DNA of 64,000 nt, taken from NCBI RefSeq assembly GCF_014649035.1, contig NZ_BMSG01000020.1, forward strand, positions 1 through 64,000. Direction: 5' to 3'. The notes below the pieces were generated by a model. The model was not told the origin of the DNA and did not search any database. It saw only the letters and a program-made list of their open reading frames with translations. The translations under genes were made by a program, and so were the position numbers. The number at the start of each line of letters is the position of its first letter. The first letter of the stretch is position 1. This stretch comes from Streptomyces sindenensis. Lineage in GTDB: Bacteria; Actinomycetota; Actinomycetes; Streptomycetales; Streptomycetaceae. Positions 51,282-59,888 of this stretch are shown here, in pieces.

Positions 51282-52532
51282 GTGGACGACAGCGGCGACA
51301 GCGGGCGGCCGCAGCCCGGCGCAGGGGGAACGGCCCCCGGCACCGACCCGGACGACAGCAAGCCCCAACGCCCCGCGGAGCCGGGCGGCGGCCTGCTCAT
51401 GGGCCGCCCCTTCGGCGTGCCCGTCTACGTCGCCCCCAGCTGGTTCGTCGTCGCCGCGCTGATCACCTGGGTCTTCGGCGGCCAGCTCGACCGGGTGCTG
51501 CCCGAGCTGGGCGGCGCCCGCTATCTCGTCGCCCTGTTCTTCGCCATCGCCTTCTACGCCTCCGTGCTCGTCCACGAACTGGCCCACACGGTCGCCGCCC
51601 TGCGCTACAAGCTCCCGGTCCGCCGCATCCAGCTCCAGTTCTTCGGGGGCGTCTCGGAGATCGAGAAGGAGACGGAGACCCCCGGCCGCGAGTTCGTCCT
51701 CGCCTTCGTCGGACCGCTCCTGTCCCTCGTCCTCGGCGGCGTCTTCTACGGCGCGATGCAGCTCGTCGAGCCCGGCACCGTCCCCGGCGTCCTGCTCGCG
51801 GGCCTGATGATCTCCAACCTCATCGTGGCCGCCTTCAACCTGCTGCCCGGGCTGCCGCTGGACGGCGGCCGGATGCTCCGCGCCGTCGTCTGGAAGATCA
51901 CCGGAAAGCCCATGAGCGGCACCATCGCCGCCGCCTGGGTCGGCCGGGGCCTGGCCGTCACCGTTCTCGTCGGACTGCCGCTGCTCACCCACACCGGAGC
52001 CCTCGGCGGCAGCGCCCAGGACATCGGCGGCGTCGAGACCGTCCTGGACGCGCTGCTCGCCGCGATCCTCGCCGGCATCATCTGGACCGGCGCCGGGAAC
52101 AGCCTGCGCATGGCCCGCCTCCGCGAGCACCTGCCCGACCTGAGGGCCCGCACCCTGACCCGCCGCGCCGTCCCCGTCGAGTCCGCCACCCCGCTCTCCG
52201 AAGCGTTGCGCCGGGCCAACGAGGCCGGGGCCCGCGCCCTGGTCGTCGTCGACGGACAGGGCAACCCCAAGGGCGTCGTCCGCGAGGCCGCCATCGTCGG
52301 CGTCCCCGAACACCGCCGCCCCTGGGTCGCCGTCAGCGGCCTCGCCCAGGACCTCACCGAAGGCATGAAGGTCCCCGCCGAACTGGCCGGCGAGGCCCTC
52401 CTGGACCGGCTCAAGGCCACCCCCGCCACCGAGTACCTGGTCGTCGAGGAGACCGGTGAGATCTACGGCGTCCTCTCCACCGCCGACGTCGAGCGCGCCT
52501 TCGTCAAGGCCATGGCCCGCCCCGAGGCCTGA
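51282..52532 (+). CDS. Site-2 protease (M50) with CBS domains
   Basis: A 416-residue intramembrane metalloprotease. After a disordered 36-residue N-terminus come six spans. HELAH puts zinc ligands at H98 and H102 with catalytic E99; LPLDGGRM supplies D194. Residues about 290-410 form a CBS pair that may sense adenine nucleotides. This matches the SpoIVFB/Rip3-like group that cleaves membrane-bound regulators. GTG start with GAAGGGA. Followed closely by trmI, which has its own leaderless promoter. Confidence 0.93.
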   Translation: MDDSGDSGRPQPGAGGTAPGTDPDDSKPQRPAEPGGGLLMGRPFGVPVYVAPSWFVVAALITWVFGGQLDRVLPELGGARYLVALFFAIAFYASVLVHELAHTVAALRYKLPVRRIQLQFFGGVSEIEKETETPGREFVLAFVGPLLSLVLGGVFYGAMQLVEPGTVPGVLLAGLMISNLIVAAFNLLPGLPLDGGRMLRAVVWKITGKPMSGTIAAAWVGRGLAVTVLVGLPLLTHTGALGGSAQDIGGVETVLDALLAAILAGIIWTGAGNSLRMARLREHLPDLRARTLTRRAVPVESATPLSEALRRANEAGARALVVVDGQGNPKGVVREAAIVGVPEHRRPWVAVSGLAQDLTEGMKVPAELAGEALLDRLKATPATEYLVVEETGEIYGVLSTADVERAFVKAMARPEA

Positions 52533-52551
52533 AGGCCCCCCGGAACACCGG

Positions 52552-52557
52552 TAGGCT
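52552..52557 (+). promoter_or_regulatory. -10 box for leaderless trmI mRNA
   Basis: TAGGCT ends 6 nt before the trmI ATG; no ribosome site is present. Confidence 0.5.
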
Positions 52558-52563
52558 GGTCAC

Positions 52564-53481
52564 ATGTCTGAACCGACCGGTGCCGCCCGCCGACGTGGGC
52601 CCTTCAAGGTCGGGGACCAGGTACAGCTCACCGACCCCAAGGGACGCCACTACACCTTCACGCTCGAAGCCGGAAAGAACTTCCACACCCACAAGGGTTC
52701 TTTCCAGCACGACGAGCTGATCGGTGCTCCCGAGGGCAGTGTTGTCCGCACCACGGGAAACGTCGCCTACCTCGCGCTGCGCCCCCTGCTCCCCGACTAC
52801 GTCCTGTCCATGCCCCGCGGCGCCGCCGTGGTCTACCCCAAGGACGCGGGGCAGATCCTGGCCTTCGCCGACATCTTCCCCGGCGCCCGCGTCGTGGAGG
52901 CCGGGGTCGGATCAGGATCGCTCTCCACCTTCCTCCTGCGTGCCATCGGTGAGCAGGGCATGCTGCACTCCTACGAGCGCCGCGAGGACTTCGCCGAGAT
53001 CGCCCAGCAGAACGTCGAGCGCTACTTCGGCTCGCCGCACCCCGCCTGGCAGCTGACCGTCGGAGACCTCCAGGACAACCTCTCCGACACCGACGTCGAC
53101 CGCGTCGTGCTGGACATGCTCGCCCCCTGGGAGTGCCTGGAGGCCGTCTCCAAGGCCCTGGTGCCCGGCGGCATCCTCTGCGCCTACGTCGCCACCACCA
53201 CCCAGCTCTCGCGCACCGTCGAGTCCATCCGCGAGATCGGCTGCTTCGCCGAACCGCAGCCCTGGGAGTCGATGATCCGCAACTGGCACGTCGAGGGCCT
53301 CGCCGTCCGCCCCGACCACCGGATGATCGGCCACACCGGCTTCCTGGTCACCGCCCGCCGCCTCGCGGACGGCGTCGAACCGCCGCTGCGCCGCCGCCGC
53401 CCCTCCAAGGGCGCCTACGGCGAGGACTACGAGGGACCGGGCAGCCAGAGCCGCCAGGGCTCCGCCGCCGAGCGCGGCTGA
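52564..53481 (+). CDS. trmI: tRNA (adenine-58-N1)-methyltransferase TrmI
   Basis: A 305-residue SAM enzyme methylating A58 in the T loop. The N-terminal beta domain includes RGPFKVGDQVQLTDPKGRHY. The Rossmann fold carries VVEAGVGSGSLSTFLL. D in VVLDMLAPWE is the catalytic-site Asp. The last 30 residues are basic and Gly/Ser-rich. In actinobacteria trmI commonly sits just upstream of the proteasome ATPase gene, as here. Confidence 0.95.
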   Translation: MSEPTGAARRRGPFKVGDQVQLTDPKGRHYTFTLEAGKNFHTHKGSFQHDELIGAPEGSVVRTTGNVAYLALRPLLPDYVLSMPRGAAVVYPKDAGQILAFADIFPGARVVEAGVGSGSLSTFLLRAIGEQGMLHSYERREDFAEIAQQNVERYFGSPHPAWQLTVGDLQDNLSDTDVDRVVLDMLAPWECLEAVSKALVPGGILCAYVATTTQLSRTVESIREIGCFAEPQPWESMIRNWHVEGLAVRPDHRMIGHTGFLVTARRLADGVEPPLRRRRPSKGAYGEDYEGPGSQSRQGSAAERG

Positions 53482-53496
53482 CCCGCACAACGCACC

Positions 53497-53550
53497 GGCG
53501 CCGCCGCGCAGTTCCCCGACCGACCGGAGAACGGCGCGGCGGCGCCTTTT
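53497..53550 (+). terminator. trmI terminator
   Basis: A 13-bp perfect stem GGCGCCGCCGCGC followed by TTTT. Confidence 0.85.
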
Positions 53551-53592
53551 CGTCGGGACCCTCATGCGTCGGGACCTTCATTCGTCGAGACC
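53551..53592. repeat. 2.6 copies of a 16-bp tandem repeat
   Basis: CGTCGGGACCCTCATG, CGTCGGGACCTTCATT and the partial CGTCGAGACC follow one another directly after the trmI terminator. Confidence 0.75.
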
Positions 53593-53696
53593 CCGCCGTT
53601 CCGCCCCGGTGTGAGGTGTGGCACGATGCCGGGCAACCCCTCGGGGTGTTCCCACCCCTTCACCGGGCTCCCAGGAACCATCAGGAGACATACCGC

Positions 53697-54278
53697 GTGC
53701 AGACCTCCGCGCTCCCGGACCTCGCCCACACCGCCGCCAAGCCGATGCACTGGCTCGCCACGGCCGCGGCGATGGCGGGCGTCGTCGCGCTGGCCGGGCT
53801 GCTCCAGCCCCGTACGGCCACGGCGACCGCCACGGCATCCGAGCAGCGGACCGGCACGCAGCACGGCGCCCCCGTGCCCGCCCCGGACCCGGCCGGCGTG
53901 GACTTCCCGCTGGAGTGCGGCGGCGCCGGGACGACCGTCGCGAAGCAGGCCCCCGGGGACCTCGACGGCGACGGGCGGCCGGAAACCGTCGCCGTGGTGC
54001 ACTGCGCCGCCGGATCGGGGACCCCGCCCGGCGGCATCTACGTCCTGACACGGACGAGCGGGGCCGCACCCCGGGTCGTGGCGACCCTGGTGGACCCCGC
54101 TGACAAGAAGACCGTCGGGGACTTCGCCGTACGCGACGGCGTTGTCTCGGCGACCCTCCTCGGCTACTCCTCGCTGGAAGTGCCCCGCTGCTGCCCCGAC
54201 CAGGAGGAACAGGCCTCCTGGCGGTGGCAGGGGAAGACCTTCGTCCGCAGCTCGGGCGAGCTCGCCCGCAGCGTCTGA
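53697..54278 (+). CDS. Small anchored or exported hypothetical protein
   Basis: A 193-residue protein I cannot assign. One hydrophobic segment (AMAGVVALAGLL near residues 20-32) suggests a membrane anchor or signal. The rest is predicted outside, with a Cys pair PRCCPDQEE near residue 165 and GDLDGDGRPETVAV near 85-98, which resembles an FG-GAP or calcium-binding DxDxDG loop. GTG start with AGGAGA 8 nt upstream. Confidence 0.8.
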   Translation: MQTSALPDLAHTAAKPMHWLATAAAMAGVVALAGLLQPRTATATATASEQRTGTQHGAPVPAPDPAGVDFPLECGGAGTTVAKQAPGDLDGDGRPETVAVVHCAAGSGTPPGGIYVLTRTSGAAPRVVATLVDPADKKTVGDFAVRDGVVSATLLGYSSLEVPRCCPDQEEQASWRWQGKTFVRSSGELARSV

Positions 54279-54309
54279 GCGCCGCCGGCGGCCCGCGCCC
54301 GCCGGACGG

Positions 54310-54621
54310 CTACTCGGCGTCCGGCCCGTACACCTCGACGCTGTCCTTGACGCGCCGCACGTGGATGCAGTCGCCGGGGCACTCCTTGGCCGAATCGACG
54401 ACATCCTGGAGGAGCGGCAGCGGCACCGGAGTGGTCGCCCCCGGGTCCTGGAGCAGCTCGTCGTCGGAGCTCTTCACATACGCCAGGCCGTCGATGTCCA
54501 GCTCGAAGACATCGGGGGCGTACTGCACGCAGATACCGTCCCCCGTACAAAGATCCTGGTCGATCCAGACCTCCAGGTCCTGCGTGTCACTGTCGCCCGG
54601 CGAGTCCTGCTGCACGGTCAT
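54310..54621 (-). CDS. Single-cluster ferredoxin
   Basis: A 103-residue iron-sulfur protein. LCTGDGIC and a second motif CPGDCIHV supply four Cys residues in two motifs, with Asp at the place of the second Cys of CxxCxxC. This is the pattern of 3Fe-4S or Asp-ligated 4Fe-4S ferredoxins that feed P450s. The N- and C-terminal acidic stretches suit docking to a basic partner. Divergent from the proteasome ATPase gene. No P450 lies in the window. Confidence 0.9.
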   Translation of the reverse strand: MTVQQDSPGDSDTQDLEVWIDQDLCTGDGICVQYAPDVFELDIDGLAYVKSSDDELLQDPGATTPVPLPLLQDVVDSAKECPGDCIHVRRVKDSVEVYGPDAE

Positions 54622-54815
54622 GTGTCCTGCCGTTCCTGCGTATCCGAACCAATTGGAGCCAGCCCTGACGGGTGTTGAACAGTTCGACGATACAACCGGC
54701 GGCTTTCCGGTGCCGAAGGGTGGGTATTCCCTTGACGTGAGGGAGAGCGCAAGGGTGAAGATCGGACACGCCCCGCAGTCTTTGTGATCTAGGGGTTTCA
54801 ATCACCACCCACCCA

Positions 54816-54824
54816 GGTAGGGTC
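54816..54824 (+). promoter_or_regulatory. arc promoter -10 region GGTAGGGTC
   Basis: TAGGGT fits TANNNT. The same 9-mer recurs before pup and prcB. The ATPase start lies about 38 nt further on after a GGAGG ribosome site. Confidence 0.5.
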
Positions 54825-54861
54825 AGGAAGCGTCCAGCTCCCCATGGAGGAGGTGAGGACC

Positions 54862-56628
54862 GTGGCAGCCCACGACGACGACATCAACCGCGGCATCCGG
54901 CCCGCGCGCGGGTCCGAGGACCCAGCCGGCCAGGTTGCCTATCTCGAGCAGGAAATCGCCGTCCTGCGACGCAAGCTCGCCGACTCTCCGCGTCATACGA
55001 GGATTCTCGAAGAGCGGATCGTCGAGTTGCAGACCAATCTGGCAGGCGTGTCCGCCCAGAACGAGCGGCTCGCCAACACGCTCCGTGAGGCGCGTGACCA
55101 GATCGTGGCCCTCAAGGAGGAGGTCGACCGGCTCGCACAGCCGCCCGCCGGCTTCGGCGTCTTCCTGCAGGCCAACGAGGACGGCACCTGCGACATCTTC
55201 ACCGGGGGCCGCAAGCTCCGGGTGAACGTCAGCCCCAGCGTCGAGCTCGAGGACCTGCGGCGTGGCCAGGAGGTCATGCTCAACGAAGCGCTCAACGTGG
55301 TCGAGGCCATGGAGTTCGAGCGCGCCGGGGACATCGTCACCCTCAAGGAGATCCTCGAGGACGGCGAGCGCGCCCTGGTGGTCGGGCACACCGACGAGGA
55401 GAGGGTGGTGCGGCTCGCCGAGCCGCTGCTCGACATCACCATCCGCTCCGGCGACGCCCTGCTCCTGGACTCCAGGTCGGGTTACGTCTACGAGGTGGTG
55501 CCCAAGAGCGAGGTCGAGGAGCTCGTCCTCGAAGAGGTCCCGGACATCGACTACGACAAGATCGGCGGCCTGGGCGACCAGATCGAGCTGATCCGCGACG
55601 CGGTCGAGCTTCCGTATCTGCACCCCGACCTCTTCAAGGAGCACGAGCTGCGCCCGCCGAAGGGCATCCTGCTCTACGGCCCGCCCGGCTGCGGCAAGAC
55701 ACTCATCGCCAAGGCCGTCGCCAATTCGCTCGCCAAGAAGGTCGCCGAGGTGACCGGGCAGCCCGCGGGGAAGAGCTACTTCCTCAATATCAAGGGCCCC
55801 GAGCTGCTCAACAAGTACGTCGGCGAGACCGAGCGGCACATCCGCCTGGTCTTCCAGCGTGCGCGGGAGAAGGCGAGCGAGGGCACCCCCGTCATCGTCT
55901 TCTTCGACGAGATGGAATCCCTCTTCCGCACCCGCGGCAGCGGCGTCAGCTCGGACGTGGAGAACACGATCGTCCCGCAGCTGCTCGCCGAGATCGACGG
56001 GGTGGAGGGCCTGGAGAACGTCATCGTCATCGGCGCCTCCAACCGCGAGGACATGATCGACCCGGCCATCCTGCGGCCCGGCCGGCTCGACGTGAAGATC
56101 AAGATCGAGCGCCCGGACGCCGAGGCGGCGAAGGACATCTTCGCGAAGTACCTGACCCCTTCGCTCCCGCTGCACGCGGACGACCTCTCCGAGCACACCG
56201 GCTCGCGCGAGGCCGCCGCCCACGCCATGATCCAGTCGGTCGTGGAGCGGATGTACACGGAGTCCGAGGAAAACCGCTTCCTCGAGGTCACCTACGCCAA
56301 CGGCGACAAGGAAGTCCTGTACTTCAAGGACTTCAACTCCGGCGCGATGATTCAGAACATCGTCGACCGGGCGAAGAAAATGGCCATCAAGGCATTCCTG
56401 GAACAGGGCCAGAAGGGGCTGCGGGTCGCTCATCTCCTGCAGGCCTGCGTGGACGAGTTCAAGGAGAACGAGGACCTGCCGAACACCACCAACCCGGACG
56501 ACTGGGCCAGGATTTCCGGTAAGAAGGGTGAGCGGATCGTCTTCATCCGCACACTCGTCACCGGAAAGCAGGGCGCGGACACCGGACGCTCCATCGACAC
56601 GGTGGCCAATACCGGCCAGTACCTGTAA
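54862..56628 (+). CDS. arc: Proteasomal ATPase ARC (Mpa)
   Basis: A 588-residue AAA unfoldase that recruits pupylated proteins and feeds them to the 20S proteasome. N-terminal coiled coil about residues 20-70 (Pup-binding), tandem OB domains to about 230, then the AAA module with GPPGCGKTL, FFDEMESLF and arginine fingers in RPGRLD. The C-terminus GQYL has the penultimate Tyr needed to dock into the proteasome alpha ring. GTG start chosen after GGAGGTGAGG; the ATG six codons upstream overlaps that site. Confidence 0.97.
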   Translation: MAAHDDDINRGIRPARGSEDPAGQVAYLEQEIAVLRRKLADSPRHTRILEERIVELQTNLAGVSAQNERLANTLREARDQIVALKEEVDRLAQPPAGFGVFLQANEDGTCDIFTGGRKLRVNVSPSVELEDLRRGQEVMLNEALNVVEAMEFERAGDIVTLKEILEDGERALVVGHTDEERVVRLAEPLLDITIRSGDALLLDSRSGYVYEVVPKSEVEELVLEEVPDIDYDKIGGLGDQIELIRDAVELPYLHPDLFKEHELRPPKGILLYGPPGCGKTLIAKAVANSLAKKVAEVTGQPAGKSYFLNIKGPELLNKYVGETERHIRLVFQRAREKASEGTPVIVFFDEMESLFRTRGSGVSSDVENTIVPQLLAEIDGVEGLENVIVIGASNREDMIDPAILRPGRLDVKIKIERPDAEAAKDIFAKYLTPSLPLHADDLSEHTGSREAAAHAMIQSVVERMYTESEENRFLEVTYANGDKEVLYFKDFNSGAMIQNIVDRAKKMAIKAFLEQGQKGLRVAHLLQACVDEFKENEDLPNTTNPDDWARISGKKGERIVFIRTLVTGKQGADTGRSIDTVANTGQYL

Positions 56629-56635
56629 TACCCGG

Positions 56636-56675
56636 ACCGGCTGCGGAAGGCCCCGGAGGCCTCCGCAGCCGGTTT
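56636..56675 (+). terminator. arc terminator
   Basis: A 12-bp perfect stem plus a 4-bp inner stem separated by one bulged A, followed by GGTTTCATT, starting 8 nt after the stop. Confidence 0.85.
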
Positions 56676-56866
56676 CATTCCCACGTTCCGGCCATGCCGG
56701 ATCCAATAGTCGTAATGGAGCTCCCCACCGGCGCAGAGGCGCTCTAGGCTCTGCGGTACCGCCGAGTCGCGCAGTGCGGTGACGGGCACCGCACAGACGC
56801 ACCGGACACAGCAGCGGTACGTGAGCGTCGCTCCGGGAGGGGCCGACGCCGGGCAAGGAGGGCCGC

Positions 56867-58378
56867 ATGACCGTACGGCGAGTAATGGGCATCGAGACGG
56901 AGTACGGGATCTCCGTCCCCGGCCACCCCAACGCCAATGCCATGCTCACCTCGTCCCAGATCGTCAACGCCTACGCGGCGGCGATGCACCGGGCGCGACG
57001 TGCCCGCTGGGACTTCGAGGAGGAGAACCCGCTGCGTGACGCGCGAGGCTTCGATCTCGCCCGTGAGACCGCCGACTCCAGCCAGCTCACCGACGAGGAC
57101 ATCGGCCTGGCCAATGTCATCCTCACCAACGGCGCCCGGCTCTACGTCGACCACGCGCACCCCGAATACAGCTCCCCGGAGATCACCAATCCGCGCGACG
57201 CGGTGCTCTGGGACAAGGCCGGCGAACGGATCATGGCGGAGGCCGCCGAGCGGGCGGCCGCCATCCCCGGCGCCCAGCCGATCCACCTCTACAAGAACAA
57301 CACCGACAACAAGGGCGCCTCCTACGGCACGCACGAGAACTACCTCATGCAGCGGGAGACGCCGTTCTCGGACATCGTGCGCCATCTGACGCCGTTCTTC
57401 GTCTCGCGCCAGGTCGTCACGGGCGCGGGCCGGGTCGGCATCGGTCAGGACGGCCATGAGCACGGCTTCCAGATCAGCCAGCGCGCCGACTACTTCGAGG
57501 TCGAGGTCGGCCTGGAGACCACCCTCAAGCGCCCCATCATCAACACCCGGGACGAGCCCCACTCCGACGCCGAGAAGTACCGCCGGCTCCATGTGATCAT
57601 CGGCGACGCCAACCTCTCGGAGATCTCCACCTACCTCAAGCTCGGCACGACGTCCCTGGTGCTGTCGATGATCGAGGACGCCTTCATCAACGTCGACCTG
57701 GCCGTCGACCAGCCCGTGCGCACCCTGCACCAGGTCTCCCACGACCCGGACCTGCGGCAGCTGATCACGCTCCGCAGCGGCCGGACACTCACCGCGGTCC
57801 AGCTCCAGATGGAGTACTTCGAACTGGCCCGCAAATACGTCGACGAGCGGTACGGCGCCGACGCCGACGAGCAGACCAAGGACATCCTGACCCGCTGGGA
57901 GGACACCCTCAACCGGCTGGAGACCGACCCGATGAGCCTGTCGGGCGAGCTGGACTGGATCGCCAAGCGGGAGCTCATGGAGGGCTACCGCCGCCGCGAC
58001 GCGCTGGACTGGGACGCCCCCCGGCTGCATCTGGTCGACCTCCAGTACGCGGACGTACGGCCCGACAAGGGCCTCTACAACCGCCTGGTGGCGCGCGGGA
58101 AGATGAAGCGCCTCCTGAACGAGGACGACGTCACCCGGGCCCGTACGGCGCCCCCGGAGGACACCAGGGCCTACTTCCGCGGCCGCTGCCTTGAGCAGTA
58201 CGCCGACGACGTGGCGGCGGCCTCCTGGGACTCGGTGATCTTCGACCTGCCCGACCGCGACTCCCTCCAGCGCGTGCCCACCCTGGAGCCGCTGCGCGGG
58301 ACCAGGGAGCACGTGAAGGACCTCCTCGACCGCTGCCGTACGGCGGAGGAGCTGGTCCGGACGCTGTCGGGCGGCTGA
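56867..58378 (+). CDS. dop: Dop, depupylase and Pup deamidase
   Basis: A 503-residue glutamine-synthetase-like enzyme that removes Pup from proteins. GIETEYGI holds the metal Glu, and catalytic D95 lies in RLYVDHAHPEYSSPE. The insertion near residues 50-78 (FEEENPLRDARGFDLARETAD) is the Dop loop that distinguishes it from PafA. HLYKNNTDNKGASYGTHENY is the nucleotide/metal motif. AGGAGG ribosome site. A TAGGCT -10 box near 56744 gives it its own promoter. Confidence 0.97.
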   Translation: MTVRRVMGIETEYGISVPGHPNANAMLTSSQIVNAYAAAMHRARRARWDFEEENPLRDARGFDLARETADSSQLTDEDIGLANVILTNGARLYVDHAHPEYSSPEITNPRDAVLWDKAGERIMAEAAERAAAIPGAQPIHLYKNNTDNKGASYGTHENYLMQRETPFSDIVRHLTPFFVSRQVVTGAGRVGIGQDGHEHGFQISQRADYFEVEVGLETTLKRPIINTRDEPHSDAEKYRRLHVIIGDANLSEISTYLKLGTTSLVLSMIEDAFINVDLAVDQPVRTLHQVSHDPDLRQLITLRSGRTLTAVQLQMEYFELARKYVDERYGADADEQTKDILTRWEDTLNRLETDPMSLSGELDWIAKRELMEGYRRRDALDWDAPRLHLVDLQYADVRPDKGLYNRLVARGKMKRLLNEDDVTRARTAPPEDTRAYFRGRCLEQYADDVAAASWDSVIFDLPDRDSLQRVPTLEPLRGTREHVKDLLDRCRTAEELVRTLSGG

Positions 58379-58454
58379 AAGGCCCCCGGGCTGGGAATCA
58401 ATCACCTGAGGCACGGGCTTGCATCAACTACCGGGCCAAATGTCGGACCCGGTG

Positions 58455-58463
58455 GGTAGGGTC
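58455..58463 (+). promoter_or_regulatory. pup promoter -10 region GGTAGGGTC
   Basis: Same 9-mer as before arc, about 45 nt upstream of the pup start. Confidence 0.5.
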
Positions 58464-58507
58464 TGATCAAGAGCTTCGATTGCTTCGAACCGAGCGGGGT
58501 GAGCTAC

Positions 58508-58726
58508 ATGGCGACCAAGGACACCGGCGGCGGACAGCAGAAGGCGACACGTTCCACCGAGGAGGTCGAGGAGCAGGCGCAGGACGCGCAGGCGTCCGAG
58601 GACCTTGCGGAGCGACAGGAGAAGCTGAGCGACGACGTCGACTCGGTGCTGGACGAGATCGACGACGTGCTCGAAGAGAACGCCGAGGACTTCGTGAGGT
58701 CGTTCGTCCAGAAGGGCGGAGAGTAG
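58508..58726 (+). CDS. pup: Prokaryotic ubiquitin-like protein Pup
   Basis: A 72-residue intrinsically disordered tag. Acidic, with the conserved C-terminal half LSDDVDSVLDEIDDVLEEN and FVRSFVQKGGE. The last residue is already Glu, so PafA can use it without prior deamidation; mycobacterial Pup ends in Gln and needs Dop first. Start at MATKDTGG, with GGGGTGAG upstream; a GTG three codons earlier is less likely. It is followed by a 13-bp terminator, so it is separated from prcBA. Confidence 0.98.
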   Translation: MATKDTGGGQQKATRSTEEVEEQAQDAQASEDLAERQEKLSDDVDSVLDEIDDVLEENAEDFVRSFVQKGGE

Positions 58727-58763
58727 TTCACGGGTGTGAGCGCTCGGTAGGAATCGGTAGGAA

Positions 58764-58793
58764 GCGGGGTGACGGCGCAGGCCGTCACCCCGC
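58764..58793 (+). terminator. pup terminator
   Basis: A perfect 13-bp stem GCGGGGTGACGGC with a 4-base loop, 37 nt after pup. Confidence 0.85.
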
Positions 58794-58839
58794 CCGCCGA
58801 ACGGGGCCCGGCCGACGGGCCGCCGGATCGGCACGGATA

Positions 58840-59032
58840 TCCCTCGCCGAACATGTGGATCACTCGCGCGAGGCGGGTAGGGTCCGTGGCATAAGCTGCT
58901 TCAACTGCAATTCGGCCATCGGCAAGTTGGGGGATGATCCTGACTCTCTTGCGCAGGGCCATCGCATACCTGGAGGGAAACGCGTGGAAGCCAACACTCG
59001 TAGCACCGGGCGTCTACCAGCTGCCTTCCTGA
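58840..59032 (+). pseudogene. Frameshifted remnant of an endonuclease VII-like gene
   Basis: One frame reads EHVDHSREAGRVRGISCF then NCNSAIGKLGDDPDSL, the core of recombination endonuclease VII with its CxxC zinc knuckle. The normal continuation, RRAIAYLEGNAWKP, is found one base out of frame right after DDPDSL and runs to a TGA at 59030. A single-base insertion near 58952 would explain the break. The usual upstream CxxC zinc half is absent. The remnant overlaps the prcB start. In related genomes an intact gene occupies this position (SCO1645, from memory). Confidence 0.7.
58876..58884 (+). promoter_or_regulatory. Candidate prcBA promoter -10 region GGTAGGGTC
   Basis: Third copy of the 9-mer found before arc and pup, about 100 nt upstream of prcB. 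It also encodes the GRV residues of the endonuclease remnant, so its presence may reflect that coding history. Confidence 0.4.
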
Positions 59033-59829
59033 CGCCGGGTTCGTCCTCGTTCATGGACTTCCTGTCCGACCAGTCGCCCGAGATGCTGCCGGGCAACCGC
59101 AGCCTCCCGCCGCTCCAGGGGGCGATCGAGGCGCCGCACGGGACGACCATCGTGGCCGCGTCCTTCCCCGGTGGCGTGGTTCTGGCCGGCGACCGGCGCG
59201 CCACCATGGGCAACATGATCGCGCAGCGCGACATCGAGAAGGTCTTCCCGGCCGACGAGTACTCCGCGGTGGGCATCGCGGGCACCGCCGGACTGGCCGT
59301 GGAGATGGTCAAGCTGTTCCAGCTGGAGCTGGAGCACTTCGAGAAGGTCGAGGGCGCCCAGCTCTCCCTGGAGGGCAAGGCCAACCGGCTCTCCACCATG
59401 ATCCGCTCCAACCTCGCCATGGCCATGCAGGGCCTCGCCGTGGTCCCCCTCTTCGCGGGCTACGACGTCGACCGCGACAAGGGCCGCATCTTCTCCTACG
59501 ACGTCACCGGCGGCCGCTCCGAGGAGACCGGATACGCCGCCACCGGCTCCGGATCGATCTTCGCCCGCGGCTCGATGAAGAAGCTCTACCGCGAGGACCT
59601 GACGCAGGAGCAGGCCCTCACCCTGGTCGTGCAGGCGCTGTACGACGCGGCGGACGACGACTCGGCGACCGGAGGCCCGGACGTGGCCCGCCGTATCTAT
59701 CCGATCGTCACCGTCATCACCGACGAAGGCTTCCGGAGGCTGACCGACCAGGAGTCCTCCGAGATCGCGCGCTCCATCCTGGAGCGCCGACTCGAGCAGC
59801 CCGACGGCCCGCGCGCCGCGCTGCTCTGA
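58984..59829 (+). CDS. prcB: 20S proteasome beta subunit
   Basis: A 281-residue precursor of the catalytic subunit. A 53-residue propeptide ends at EAPHG, and autocleavage exposes T54 of TTIVAASF as nucleophile. D and K of the active site lie in LAGDRRATMGN and nearby. The C-terminus is PRAALL. GTG start with GGAGGG just upstream. prcA follows after 59 nt. Its 5' end overlaps the endonuclease VII remnant. Confidence 0.98.
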   Translation: MEANTRSTGRLPAAFLTPGSSSFMDFLSDQSPEMLPGNRSLPPLQGAIEAPHGTTIVAASFPGGVVLAGDRRATMGNMIAQRDIEKVFPADEYSAVGIAGTAGLAVEMVKLFQLELEHFEKVEGAQLSLEGKANRLSTMIRSNLAMAMQGLAVVPLFAGYDVDRDKGRIFSYDVTGGRSEETGYAATGSGSIFARGSMKKLYREDLTQEQALTLVVQALYDAADDDSATGGPDVARRIYPIVTVITDEGFRRLTDQESSEIARSILERRLEQPDGPRAALL

Positions 59830-59888
59830 TCCGGACTCCGAGCCTTTTTCCGATGCACTCGTCACTGACAGGAAGGGACGGATAGCCG

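Noticed and set aside
58500..59829. A single 449-residue frame reading through pup, the spacer and prcB
   Set aside because: The part before prcB is out of frame with Pup and contains only the endonuclease VII fragment; prcB has its own GTG and ribosome site.
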